From Chitinophagaceae bacterium (lineage in GTDB: Bacteria > Bacteroidota > Bacteroidia > Chitinophagales > Chitinophagaceae): a stretch of DNA of 64,000 nucleotides. The position numbers and the translations under genes were made by a program. Of the stretch, positions 31,467 to 40,840 are shown in pieces (the stretch's first letter is position 1; each line of letters starts with the position of its first letter). The DNA lies in assembly GCA_024707305.1 (NCBI GenBank), contig JANPZZ010000013.1, positions 62,001 through 126,000 of the forward strand, given 5' to 3'. The notes under the pieces are model-generated. The model saw only the letters and a program-made list of their open reading frames with translations, was not told the origin of the DNA and ran no database searches.

Positions 31467-33991
31467 TTAAAATGCCAAACGGAAGCTTCCAAACACGCCA
31501 AATTTCGGCGTATTACCATCAGGTAATCGGCTGGGAAGTACGCGCCAGATAAAGTCGACACGGAAAACGCGGAAGATATTATCTACGCCTGTTCCCAGTT
31601 CCATGTATGTATTTCCATCCAATGTTTTGAAACTATGGCCTTCTTTGAAATTATAAGCGCGGTTTTCATCCGACAATCCGCCCCATAACGTTTTTACCGT
31701 CCAGAACTGACGAAGCTTTAGTTTTGGGATCAGACGAAAGATGCCGTTGCCGACATTGTGTTCAAAATTTATTCCCAGGTATTTATCATGAATGAACTCA
31801 TAACGGTTCATCATGTTGAAGGCATACTTGTTGTAATAATGCAATTCATTTCCCGGGGCGATATCCAGCAATACATACGGTAAGGTTCCAAATGTTCTTC
31901 CACCATACACCTGGTAAGAGATGGAACCCAGTGGTGGAATTTTTTTATTCCCTGAAATGCTGCCGGACAATTTCGTGTAATTGTAATTACTCTTAAAAAA
32001 ACCAGCCATTCCACGTGAAAGATAAAGCTCGCCGATTGGATAAGGACTGCCCAGGCTGCTTCGGAAAAATGTGGTCTCAAGGAATTTTTCAAGATAGGCA
32101 AAACGTAAACGCATGGAAACTTCAAAGCTGGTGAGCGGCGATCGCCCGTCACCCGACGGGAAAGAATCCTTTAAAGGAATATTCCGGAGCGGTGTAAATG
32201 CTTTGTGTGTAAGGGCGAATAGCTCTGAAAACCCGGAACGATGTTCATTAAAAAACTCAAAGCGTTTTTCATCCACCTTCAAAAATTTCAGCGGCACATT
32301 CGGTTTGCGTATGGCCAGCGCAAACACGTTGTCGGCTGTAACTTCTCCGTAATAGTTTTGACCAAAATCCAGGTCGTTTGTATATGATGCATACCAGTAA
32401 CGACGCGGATGTTTTTGCGGCAGGTAAAACAATTCTGCTTTTCCTTTCAGTTTCTTATCACCAAATCCATAAGCAAGATACCAGTGCCACCACCAGTGTT
32501 TATCAAACTTTTTATTACTTCCCAGGTCGAAACGCATGCGGAATCCTTCCCAGGAATTTGCTGTAAACCAGTTATACCAGGGTCCAAATTGTACATTGCC
32601 CGAGTTCACATATCCCGTTGCAATAAAATTAAGTTGCCTTGCCAGTCGCTGAAACACCGGAGCATTGGTGAGGGTATCAATCATCCTGATAATGGCGGCT
32701 TCATTTTTCGAGAGCTCTTCATGGCGGGCAGTACTCCAGAATTCCTTGTCACGTCCGGCAGCATCTTTCAACGTGATCACTTCTTCCATGATCTTATTCT
32801 CATTCAACGCGGCCACTACCGAGCTGTCATTCACTTTCACATTACGGTAGGTGGTGGTTTTGCGGCCGATCAATCCCGGACTGTTTTTGCCAATCGGAGA
32901 AATATCAGCGACAAATTTATCTTTCGAAAGAAACCAGGTTGTATCATCAATCAAACGGAATTCCTGGATGAGGCTCAGGTTTTCCAAAAAGTTTACATTG
33001 GCATCTTTTCCTAAACGCAGGTTCATCCGCTGAATGGCAAAACTGCCAACATGAACCCAGCAATCACCTTCAAATGTATTGGTACCATTTCTGCGTGGCG
33101 AAAAAACAAGACGGTAAAAACGCTGGTCGTTGATAAGAACGGTATCTGTAACCCGATAATCATAATAAAGATCACCATTGTCGGACGCCGGACTTACAAA
33201 TTGTTTGTCGAATACGGCAATAAAATTATTATACACGTTTACATTCTGGTCCATCCCCCGAGAAACTGAATGATGCTTTCATTCTTCACACCATTGGTAT
33301 TTGCCGCTTTGATTACTTCCCGGCGTTTGAGTGGTTTTTTCTGATAGTAATAATCTGAAAGTGCTTCTGTGAGATAAGTTGGCAGATATTTAAATCCTTC
33401 GGAGCTATCAATATTCTGACTGATCAATTCACCTACCGGACGGAGAGGCTTTAATTTCGTTATCTTTTTAAAGTTGACATTCTTGATGTCCAGCTCCAGT
33501 TTGTTATATAATTCATAAGAAAAATTTTGAAACCGATAGCGGTCGTTTCGTGGTTTATTCTGCACAATCTTTCGCCACACCAGCAGGCCTCGGTTCACTT
33601 TTACTTTTACGCGCACGCCTTCGTTGTAGGTTCCACGTTCCAGCATAATTGAAACCTGCAGGGAGTCTTTATCTTTTGGAATTAATAATCGATACGGTTG
33701 ATAACCCACACAGGTAACCACCAGCGAATCGCCGGGCCATTCATTAAGCCAAAGCGAAAAGCGACCAGAGGTATCTGTTAGCTGTCCAATACTCGTTCCG
33801 GGAAAACTTACCGATGCAAAGGCAACAGGCTCTTCGCTGTGCGAATCCAACACAATCCCTTCAATCAGTTTACGGTTACCACTAACAGTAGTTCGTTGTT
33901 CATTTGCGGGAGTTTGCGCCAATCCCCCTGACGTAATACAGAGAGCAAAAAATAGCAGGATAAAAAAGTGAGAACGTACTTCAGCGCGCAT
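31467..33991 (-). CDS. DUF5686 / carboxypeptidase-regulatory-like outer-membrane protein
   Basis: About 841 residues. Signal peptide ending GGLAQ. An N-terminal CarboxypepD_reg-like beta sandwich (LIEGIVLDSHSEEPVAFASV, SFPGTSIGQLTDTSGRFSLW) occupies about 40-125. A long DUF5686 region follows, ending in an aromatic-rich predicted beta barrel with terminus KFGVFGSFRLAF. Typical of Bacteroidota outer membranes; function not established. The frame breaks at C5 (33255-33259 on the + strand): one G is missing on the coding strand, and repair joins IQFLGG to MDQNVNVYNN. Convergent with the TraB-like gene. Confidence 0.88.
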
Positions 33992-34072
33992 CGCTGCAAA
34001 GGTAAATGAAAAAAGATGACCTCATTCTTTCCATCGGTAAACGAACCTATAACATCGGACAAAGACCTCCTC

Positions 34073-34165
34073 TCGATCCACCATCCACCATCACCCATCC
34101 ATCATCCACCATCCACCTTCACCCATCCACCTTCACCCATCCATCCCTCCTTCCTCCCTCACTCA
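34073..34165 (-). repeat. Family-D array (reverse)
   Basis: CCATCCACCATCACCCATCC-type units fill the gap between the DUF5686 gene start (33991) and the aminotransferase stop; the TGA at 34159-34161 lies inside the array. Reading frames through the array are low-complexity and were not annotated. Confidence 0.8.
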
Positions 34166-35340
34166 TCTCCCATCGCCTCCAGCATCACTTCACAAGCCTT
34201 CCTGATCTCCTCTTCCGTAATTACCAGTGGCGGAGAAATGCGCAGACTGTCGGCTGCAAAAAGGAACCAGTCCGTGAGCACCCCTTTTTCAATACAGCGA
34301 TCGATAATGCGTTTGTTGGTTTCAAACGAATTGAAGCGTACGGCAAACCAGAGCCCGGCGGAATGGACTTCTTTAATGGAAGAATGTTGCAATGACTGTA
34401 AGAACAATTCAGATTTTGCCGCTACTGACTCAATCATATTTTCTTCCAACAGGGCTTTCAAGCTGGCGAGTCCGGCGGCACAGCTAACGGGGTGGCCGCC
34501 AAATGTGGTGATATGTCCGAGTACAGGTGCTTCTGTCAGTTTCCACATCAGTTCGCGGTCGGCAATAAATGCACCCAGTGGCATGCCGCCACCAAGCGCT
34601 TTCCCTAATAAAAGAATGTCGGGAACTACATCATATTGTTCAAATCCCCACAAGGAACCTGTGCGACCAAAGCCGGTTTGGATTTCATCCAAGATCAATA
34701 AAGTTCCAGTTGCAGTACATTTTTCCCGAAGTGCATGCATCCATTCTTTGGAAGGTTTTCGCACACCCGCTTCGCCCTGTACCGTCTCTGCAATTACACA
34801 GGCAGTCTGTGTATTAATTGCCTCCAGCATCTCAAAGTCGTTGTACTGCATATGTCGTACACCGGGTAATAATGGACGGTATGCCTGGCGCCAGTATTCA
34901 TCGCCAATTATACTCAGTGCTCCCTGTGTGGAGCCATGATAAGAATTTTTGAACGCGATAATCTGACTGCGGCCGGTGGCGCGTTTTGCCAGTTTCATCG
35001 CACCTTCAACAGCTTCTGCACCCGAGTTGGTAAAATAAACCGAATTCAGCGACGATGGAAGGTATTGAGTCAGCAGTTGTGCGTATTGCACCTGCGGACT
35101 GCTTACAAATTCACCATAAACCATCACATGCAGGTAAGCATCCAGTTGTTCACGAATTGCAGCCAGCACTTTAGGATGACGATGGCCTACATTTGCCACA
35201 CTAATACCACCAATCAGATCAATATATTTTCGTCCTGAAGCGTCTTCAAGTGTTGCCGCTTCTGCACGCGTAATTTCTATTGCCAGCGGAGCGGGCGAAG
35301 TTTGAGCCACATGTCGGAGAAAAAGCTCCCGGTTATTCAT
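34159..35340 (-). CDS. Class-III PLP aminotransferase (acetylornithine/ornithine/4-aminobutyrate type)
   Basis: 393 residues, cytoplasmic, PLP-dependent omega-aminotransferase. Motifs: YIDLIGGISVANVGHRHPKV, the phosphate-binding TNSGAEAVEGAMKLAKRAT, LILDEIQTGFGRTG, and the Schiff-base lysine in LLLGKALGGGMPLG (about residue 254), followed by TTFGGHPVSCAAG. Substrate specificity cannot be set from sequence alone; there are no arginine-biosynthesis genes next door, so ArgD is not assumed. Divergent from the carbonic anhydrase gene. Confidence 0.92.
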   Translation of the reverse strand: MNNRELFLRHVAQTSPAPLAIEITRAEAATLEDASGRKYIDLIGGISVANVGHRHPKVLAAIREQLDAYLHVMVYGEFVSSPQVQYAQLLTQYLPSSLNSVYFTNSGAEAVEGAMKLAKRATGRSQIIAFKNSYHGSTQGALSIIGDEYWRQAYRPLLPGVRHMQYNDFEMLEAINTQTACVIAETVQGEAGVRKPSKEWMHALREKCTATGTLLILDEIQTGFGRTGSLWGFEQYDVVPDILLLGKALGGGMPLGAFIADRELMWKLTEAPVLGHITTFGGHPVSCAAGLASLKALLEENMIESVAAKSELFLQSLQHSSIKEVHSAGLWFAVRFNSFETNKRIIDRCIEKGVLTDWFLFAADSLRISPPLVITEEEIRKACEVMLEAMGDE

Positions 35341-35456
35341 CAGGGAAAATTTGAAAATGAGAGAATTCGGTAATTTGCGTGCAAATTAACATTTCAAAGG
35401 TTTACTCCGGTCAAATGGAGCAAAACGCAATCGCAAACACTCAACAACTTTTAAAT

Positions 35457-35987
35457 ATGCCAACCATCTTTCCGGTAAACGGCGTTTCTCCAAAATTTGG
35501 TCAGAATAATTTCATTGCACCCAATGCTACGATTGTGGGCGATGTACAAACCGGCGACGATTGCAGCATCTGGTTCAATGCCGTGGTAAGGGGTGATGTG
35601 AATTTTATTAAGATGGGTAATCGCGTGAATATCCAGGATGGCGCATGTATCCATTGTACTTACCAGAAATGTGGAACTACCATTGGCAATAACGTATCGA
35701 TCGGCCACCATGCTATCGTGCACGGATGTACGCTGCATGATAATGTGCTGGTGGGAATGGGCGCAATTATCATGGACCAGGCGGTAGTTCACAGCAATAC
35801 CATCATTGCGGCCGGTGCGGTTGTGCTGGAAAACACCATTTGCGAACCTGCCAGCATTTATGCGGGTGTGCCGGCAAAGAAAGTGAAGGATATTTCTGCA
35901 GAATTAATCGAAGGTGAAATCAACCGGATTGCAGGTAATTATATTAAATATGCCGACTGGTTCCGCGATCAGGTACCGCAACCCTGA
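35457..35987 (+). CDS. Gamma-class carbonic anhydrase family protein (left-handed beta-helix)
   Basis: 176 residues. Hexapeptide-repeat beta helix (FIAPNATIVGDVQTGDDCSI, GNNVSIGHHAIVHGCTLHDN) with a C-terminal helix; forms trimers in the family. Candidate zinc histidines are visible in ACIHC and SIGHHAIVHG. ATG 35457 (MPTIFPVNG) gives the family-typical length; an in-frame GTG at 35379 would add 26 unlikely residues. The gamma-CA-like fold also includes proteins without anhydrase activity. Confidence 0.9.
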   Translation: MPTIFPVNGVSPKFGQNNFIAPNATIVGDVQTGDDCSIWFNAVVRGDVNFIKMGNRVNIQDGACIHCTYQKCGTTIGNNVSIGHHAIVHGCTLHDNVLVGMGAIIMDQAVVHSNTIIAAGAVVLENTICEPASIYAGVPAKKVKDISAELIEGEINRIAGNYIKYADWFRDQVPQP

Positions 35988-36112
35988 TTTTTTCTACACA
36001 TAAACTACTGAACATCAGAATTCCGGCTACGGCCTGTAAGGCCAACCGTATTTTTACTATAGTAATTGCAATTTTTACGGATTAAATTCGTTTTACCAAT
36101 ATGCCTCAAAAA

Positions 36113-36295
36113 ATGAAAAACGTCACTATTTCATCCGTACTCATTTGCTTTTTGATCCTGTTTGCTTCATGCAACCTGTTCAAACCAAAATATGGTTGTC
36201 CCACAAATGGTAAGAACATAGGCGCTGAAAAACTGGCGAGCGGTGACCCGGATGCTGAGAAAGCAGCACGCAAGGCGAAGAAGTTTAGAAGTTAA
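36113..36295 (+). CDS. Small lipoprotein of unknown function
   Basis: About 60 residues. Lipoprotein signal peptide MKNVTISSVLICFLILFASC, then NLFKPKYGCPTNGKNIGAEK and a lysine-rich end (KAARKAKKFRS). ATG 36113 is preferred because it starts the signal; an ATG at 36101 adds four residues. Such short cysteine-anchored proteins are frequent in Bacteroidota. The region upstream (35988-36112) shows only a weak GGCC...GGCC stem before a T-run near 36054. Confidence 0.72.
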   Translation: MKNVTISSVLICFLILFASCNLFKPKYGCPTNGKNIGAEKLASGDPDAEKAARKAKKFRS

Positions 36296-36365
36296 AAAAA
36301 TGCCGGCGCAGCTTTCGTAAAATCCACGTCTACTGAAAGCCGTTTAACCCGTAAAACCTAGCGCC

Positions 36366-36695
36366 ATGAGCCTTGCCCTGAGAACTTCCCTCGGCTGTGC
36401 CGAAGTAATCATTGCCGACGACGGCAATCTCCAACTCTTTTACCAGGTTGCCAGCCTGCTTGAAGACGATTTCCAGATTAAATACCTGAACAAAGAAGAC
36501 GACTTCGACTCTATTAGTTGGGAATTCCGCTATAAAGGATACCAGTTAACATTACACTATAATATTTATAGTGGAATCCTGTTGTTTCCAACGAAGACCC
36601 GCGAAGCAGGTTATAAGGAAAATAAATCTGTGATGGAACTGGCGGATCTGATTGAAGAAAAAATGGAACAGACGCTGCTGAAAAAAATCGCCTGA
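36366..36695 (+). CDS. Conserved-looking cytoplasmic protein of unknown function
   Basis: 109 residues, acidic, no signal peptide or membrane segment. Mixed alpha/beta pattern: VIIADDGNLQLFYQVASLLE, WEFRYKGYQLTLHYNIYSG, then an amphipathic C-terminal helix (SVMELADLIEEKMEQTLLKK). Codon use resembles its neighbours, so it is probably a real gene. I do not recognise a family. It stands between a small lipoprotein gene and the convergent rsgA. Confidence 0.68.
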   Translation: MSLALRTSLGCAEVIIADDGNLQLFYQVASLLEDDFQIKYLNKEDDFDSISWEFRYKGYQLTLHYNIYSGILLFPTKTREAGYKENKSVMELADLIEEKMEQTLLKKIA

Positions 36696-36726
36696 TTTCG
36701 TTGTACGATTCCAGCTGTGGATTTCG

Positions 36727-37650
36727 CTAGTACTCTTCTTCCATTGAGTTGAGCAGGCCTACATAGCTGACAAACCGGTCTTCGTTGATGTCGCCAGAAA
36801 CAACAGCCTTTTTCACTGCGCAGCCTGGTTCGTTAATATGAATGCAGTTATTAAACTGGCACTGGCCAATATACCTGCGTATTTCGGGGAAATAGTGTGA
36901 TAATTCTTCGCGCGATACATCGACAAGACCAAATTCACGCATGCCGGGTGTATCAATAATTGACCCTCCGTCCGGCAGATCAAACATTTCTGCAAAGGTG
37001 GTAGTGTGCATTCCTTTCCCACTCCATCCACTTACATCTTTGGTACGTAGTGCCAACTCAGGCATTATTGCATTCATCAGCGATGATTTACCAACACCTG
37101 AATGCCCGCTGAAAAGACTCACTTTGTCTTTCAAATGCGATTTCAACTCATCCATTCCTTCACCCGTGGCGGCGCTACACATTAATACCTCGTATCCGGC
37201 GCGCTCGTACATATCTTTCCACTTTTCGAATTGTTCCAGTTCCTTTTTCTTATAAATATCCGACTTGTTGAAAACGACAATTGCTTTCACATGATACATT
37301 TCCGACGCCACCAAAAACCGGTCGATAAACCCCTGCGATGTGCGTGGTTCTTTTAATGTGGCAACAAGCACCGACTGATCAAGATTGGCCGCTACGATAT
37401 GGTGTTGGTGTTTGGCTCTGGGAGATTGCCGGTTGATATAATTGTGCCGGTCGTCAATTGATAGAATAATGGCTGTTTTTGCCACTTCATCTTCTACTTC
37501 CATTTCAACATGATCGCCAACGGCAATGGGGTTGGTGCTGGTGATATCATCCAGCTTCAACACACCACGTATACGGCCCTGGTACCATTCTCCGTTTGAT
37601 GCCTTGAGATTATACCAGCTGCCAGTAGATTTATAAACAGTCGCTTTCAT
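36727..37650 (-). CDS. rsgA: Ribosome small subunit-dependent GTPase A
   Basis: Late-stage 30S assembly GTPase, 307 residues. OB-fold N-terminus, then a circularly permuted GTPase with G4 (VVFNKSD) before G1 (GHSGVGKSSLMNAI) and G3 (IIDTPGMREFG). The C-terminal zinc site is visible as GQCQFNNCIHINEPGCAV. ATG 37650 (MKATVYKS) is chosen over an upstream TTG/ATG extension. Located downstream of the Bat operon on the same strand but 86 bp away. Confidence 0.96.
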   Translation of the reverse strand: MKATVYKSTGSWYNLKASNGEWYQGRIRGVLKLDDITSTNPIAVGDHVEMEVEDEVAKTAIILSIDDRHNYINRQSPRAKHQHHIVAANLDQSVLVATLKEPRTSQGFIDRFLVASEMYHVKAIVVFNKSDIYKKKELEQFEKWKDMYERAGYEVLMCSAATGEGMDELKSHLKDKVSLFSGHSGVGKSSLMNAIMPELALRTKDVSGWSGKGMHTTTFAEMFDLPDGGSIIDTPGMREFGLVDVSREELSHYFPEIRRYIGQCQFNNCIHINEPGCAVKKAVVSGDINEDRFVSYVGLLNSMEEEY

Positions 37651-37735
37651 GAAAATGTGAAAGGTAATTTGTAACAAAGCAGCAATTTAGGCAATTTGAA
37701 TTGCCTGAACAGAATATAATCTGTTCTTATCACGC

Positions 37736-38750
37736 TTATGGGAACTTTCTGAATATTGTGAAATGCAGTACCAGTTCGAGGAACAGAAATGCCAAAGCCG
37801 CGAGTGCAAAAGGCAGAAAGCGTTCTTCATATTTTTTATAACTCGTAACATCTACTTCCGATTTTTCCAGTTTATCAATCTGGTTATAGATTTGTTGCAA
37901 ACCCTCCTTATCGCGCGCCCTGAAATATTTACCGCCTGTTTCATCTGCCATATTCTGAAGCAGCTGCTCGTCCAGAAAATCGAAAGCAGCGGCACGCCGC
38001 GGTTCGGTATTGCCGGTGTTCTCACTAACGGTACTGGGTTGCGCACCCATTCCGATTGTATAAACTTTTACGCGCTGGCTTTTTGCAATCTCCAAAGCAG
38101 TGAGAGGATCAATCAATCTGGTATCAGGGGCATCTTCCTTCCCGTCGGTGATAAGGATGATGACTTTACTCACGGCGCTGCTGCGAGAAAGGCGATCAAC
38201 AGCCGTTGCCAGACCCTCTCCTATTACCGTTCCATCTTTCAAATATCGGCGGCTCTCCAGCGATTGTATTTGCTGTATCAGTGTGGTGCGGTCTGTGGTA
38301 ATTGGGCACTGCGTAAAACTTTCACCGGAAAATATTACAAGACCGATCCGGTCTACGGGTCGTCCCTGTACAAAATCGATCGCCATTTGTTTGGCAGCTT
38401 CCATACGTGAAGGCCGGATATCGGAGGAATTCATACTTCCACTCACATCCATACATAATACAATATCGATTCCTTCGCCCAGTATCTGTTGCTGATCGTT
38501 ACGCTTTTTGCGGTCGCGCCAGCGCCAGCACCAGCATTGCAATTGCAAGTAACCGCAAATAAAAAGGCCAGTGACGAAGTCGTTGTTTCCAGGTTTTTAC
38601 AGTGAACGCTTCAACCGTTGAAACTTTGAAAGAGGAGTAGGTTGTAGATTGTCGTCGCCAATACCACCAGATCAAAAATGGAATGATCAGCAGGAGAAGG
38701 AAGTTCTCCGGCCACAGGAAGTTCATATGTCCAATCCAGTCGTACAGCAT
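37736..38750 (-). CDS. batA: VWA-domain membrane protein, BatA-like
   Basis: About 337 residues. The N-terminal aerotolerance-type segment has a membrane helix (ENFLLLLIIPFLIWWYW) and a second helix at about 60-80. A von Willebrand A domain follows with the MIDAS motif CMDVSGSMN, then DGTVIGEGLATAVDRL and ILITDGKEDA. A C-terminal helix (FALAALAFLFLELVLHF) anchors it, so the VWA domain faces the periplasm. The frame breaks in the A5 run (+ strand T5 at 38505-38509, one extra base); repair gives ARPQKRNDQQQILGEG. The start ATG overlaps the previous gene's stop (TAATG), implying translational coupling. batA is assigned by domain order. Confidence 0.9.
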
Positions 38751-39637
38751 TAATTTAATTTCTCCAGTTGTTCAATCGCATCGTTGATTGCCTTCCAGGA
38801 TTGGTCACGATCCTGGTCCGTAGGCTCATACTTTGCAAATTTTACAAAATCACTTAACCGTAAAGCCTGGGCAATTTGTCCAAATTCATGTTCCGAAAGT
38901 CCGGTGGCTTTCAACTGTACCAGCAGGTCTTCGGATGTCTGTTGTTGCGAATGAATGTTTTTACGTTCATCAGCATATAATCGGAATATATCTACAAGGC
39001 GTGTAAACCATGTTTTCCCATCCAATTTTGACTCCCTAAGTTGCTGCAAAGATTTTTTAGCTTCCGCAAAAGCATCGCGGGTTACAACCGGTGCAGGAGG
39101 CGGGGCTTGTTTTTTCCCGCGGAAAACGAGGTAAAAGACAAGAATAATTACGAATGCAGCACCCGCAGCATACCACCACCATTTCATCGACTCCTTTTCT
39201 TCTTCCTTCGCGTCGATGATATCTTTAATGTCGTGATAAGGCTGATCCGGATTATAAGGTGTATAACTCACTTCAACAGCGATGCTGTCGGAAACAACAT
39301 CCTCCTGCAGGGCGAATGCCGGAATCACCCAGCTACCTGAGTCATAACTTGTAATCCGCACCTGTTGTTTTAGAATTGTACCATATCCGGTATTTGTTGT
39401 ATCAATCTTACCGCGGTCAAGCACTTCAAAATGTGGTAATGAATCTATTCTAAAAAAACGGATAGGTGCATTCTCAGGGATATCTGCCTGCAAACTAAGC
39501 GTGATGGGTTCGCCGATTAAAATAGCGGTCCTGTCGGCTTTCGCCTGTATACGTGTAAGTTCCTGCGCTCGCAGATGCAGGTTGCAAAAAACAACCAGTA
39601 AAAAGAGTATGAGATATTTGGTGGGTCTGCTCATCAA
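38750..39637 (-). CDS. BatD/DUF4381-like membrane protein of the Bat operon
   Basis: 295 residues. Signal peptide ending LHLRAQ, a periplasmic beta domain (about 25-150; ILIGEPITLSLQADIPENAP), one transmembrane helix (WWWYAAGAAFVIILVFYLVF, about 165-185) and a cytoplasmic helical tail. The layout fits proteins that accompany MoxR/VWA modules. The family assignment is by context plus topology, so moderately sure. It starts 13 bp from the DUF58 gene and overlaps batA by one base. Confidence 0.8.
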   Translation of the reverse strand: MMSRPTKYLILFLLVVFCNLHLRAQELTRIQAKADRTAILIGEPITLSLQADIPENAPIRFFRIDSLPHFEVLDRGKIDTTNTGYGTILKQQVRITSYDSGSWVIPAFALQEDVVSDSIAVEVSYTPYNPDQPYHDIKDIIDAKEEEKESMKWWWYAAGAAFVIILVFYLVFRGKKQAPPPAPVVTRDAFAEAKKSLQQLRESKLDGKTWFTRLVDIFRLYADERKNIHSQQQTSEDLLVQLKATGLSEHEFGQIAQALRLSDFVKFAKYEPTDQDRDQSWKAINDAIEQLEKLN

Positions 39638-39649
39638 CGGTATTGGATT

Positions 39650-40522
39650 CTATTTGTGTCGACTTAAGAAAAATCGTTGTAATACTTTTACATAATCGTC
39701 GCCTCCCTGTACGTGTAAGAGGTCGCAGTTAGCTTTCCTGAATACTTCGCGGCTATAAGCAGATACGCGAAAGAACTCTTCCTGGAATTTCTTTCGCACA
39801 AATGCATTGCTGCTATCCACCCATTTTTGCTTACCGGTTTCCAGGTCTTCCATCAACATTAATCCGGCATCGGGCAACTGCATATCCATTTTGTCGTATA
39901 AACGAATGCCGATGATATCATGTTTTTTCCCGGCAACGCGTAGCGCATCTTCATAAGATGCATCCAGGAAATCGCTGATGATAAATGAAATACTTTTTTG
40001 GCGGGTTACATTGTTAAAATACCGAAGTGCCGGCGCCAGCGCAGTGCTTTTCCCTTTTGGTTGTTTACTCAATAACTCACGCACGATATACAACGCATGT
40101 TGTTTTCCCTTTTTCGGCGGAATATAGGCTTCTACCCGATCGCTGTAAAAAATCACACCCACTTTATCGCCATTATTAACTGCCGAAAAAGTAAGCACCG
40201 CAGCAATCTCTGTCATCTGATCGCGTTTGGTATTGTGCACAGTACCAAACTCACCGCTTTGACTGATATCGATCAATAGCATCACCGTTAACTCACGCTC
40301 CTCTTCAAACAATTTGCTGAAGGGATGGCCGAATCGCGCAGATACATTCCAGTCAATAAAACGGATATCATCTCCCGCTGCATACTCACGCACTTCTTTA
40401 AACGACATACCCTTGCCTTTGAAGGCACTGTGGTATTCGCCTGTAAAGAGATCAGTAGCCAGCTTCCGGCTTTTGATCTCCAGCATACGCACGCGTTGAA
40501 GTATTTCTTTTGTTGTCAGCAT
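39650..40522 (-). CDS. DUF58 / VWA-like domain protein of the Bat operon
   Basis: 290 residues, cytoplasmic. The N-terminal DUF58 signature AGDDIRFIDWNVSARFGHPF is followed by a VWA-like domain with MIDAS-type DISQSGEFG. Proteins of this type work with MoxR AAA+ ATPases in metal insertion, protein maturation or envelope stress; the client is unknown. A 318-bp repeat-filled gap separates it from moxR, which is unusual because the operon partners are normally tightly spaced. Confidence 0.92.
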   Translation of the reverse strand: MLTTKEILQRVRMLEIKSRKLATDLFTGEYHSAFKGKGMSFKEVREYAAGDDIRFIDWNVSARFGHPFSKLFEEERELTVMLLIDISQSGEFGTVHNTKRDQMTEIAAVLTFSAVNNGDKVGVIFYSDRVEAYIPPKKGKQHALYIVRELLSKQPKGKSTALAPALRYFNNVTRQKSISFIISDFLDASYEDALRVAGKKHDIIGIRLYDKMDMQLPDAGLMLMEDLETGKQKWVDSSNAFVRKKFQEEFFRVSAYSREVFRKANCDLLHVQGGDDYVKVLQRFFLSRHK

Positions 40523-40525
40523 TTT

Positions 40526-40675
40526 CGATGGTCGATGGTCGATGGTCGATGATCGATGACCGATGTCCGATGACCGATGTCCGATGACCGATGACCGATG
40601 ACCGATGACCGATGTCCGATGACCGATGACCGATGTCCGATGACCGATGACCGATGTTTGATTTAGATGATAGAT
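40526..40675 (+). repeat. Longest family-A heptamer array
   Basis: About 20 near-continuous GATGNNC units (GATGGTC, GATGACC, GATGTCC) on the + strand, beginning 3 bp upstream of the DUF58 start codon. It would be transcribed as the reverse complement in the Bat operon mRNA. Directly followed by a family-B array. Confidence 0.92.
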
Positions 40676-40691
40676 GTTAATTAGAAGTTAT

Positions 40692-40835
40692 TTTCACATT
40701 TCCTCATTCTCACATTTCCTCATTTTTCACATTTCCTAATTTTCACATTTTCACATTTCCTCATTTCCTCATTTCCTCATTTCACATTTCCACATTTCCA
40801 CATTTTCACATTTCCTCATTGTCACATTCTCCCCC
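40692..40835 (+). repeat. Family-B octamer array
   Basis: About 17 C(A/T)CATTT(C/T) units ending 6 bp from the moxR stop (TGA 40841-40843). With the family-A array it makes up nearly all of the 318-bp gap; I see no other signal in the gap. Confidence 0.9.
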
Positions 40836-40840
40836 TCCTC

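Noticed and set aside
40526-40835. Possible CRISPR array
   Set aside because: Units are 7-8 bp and contiguous, with no 24-40 bp direct repeats, constant-length unique spacers or cas genes.
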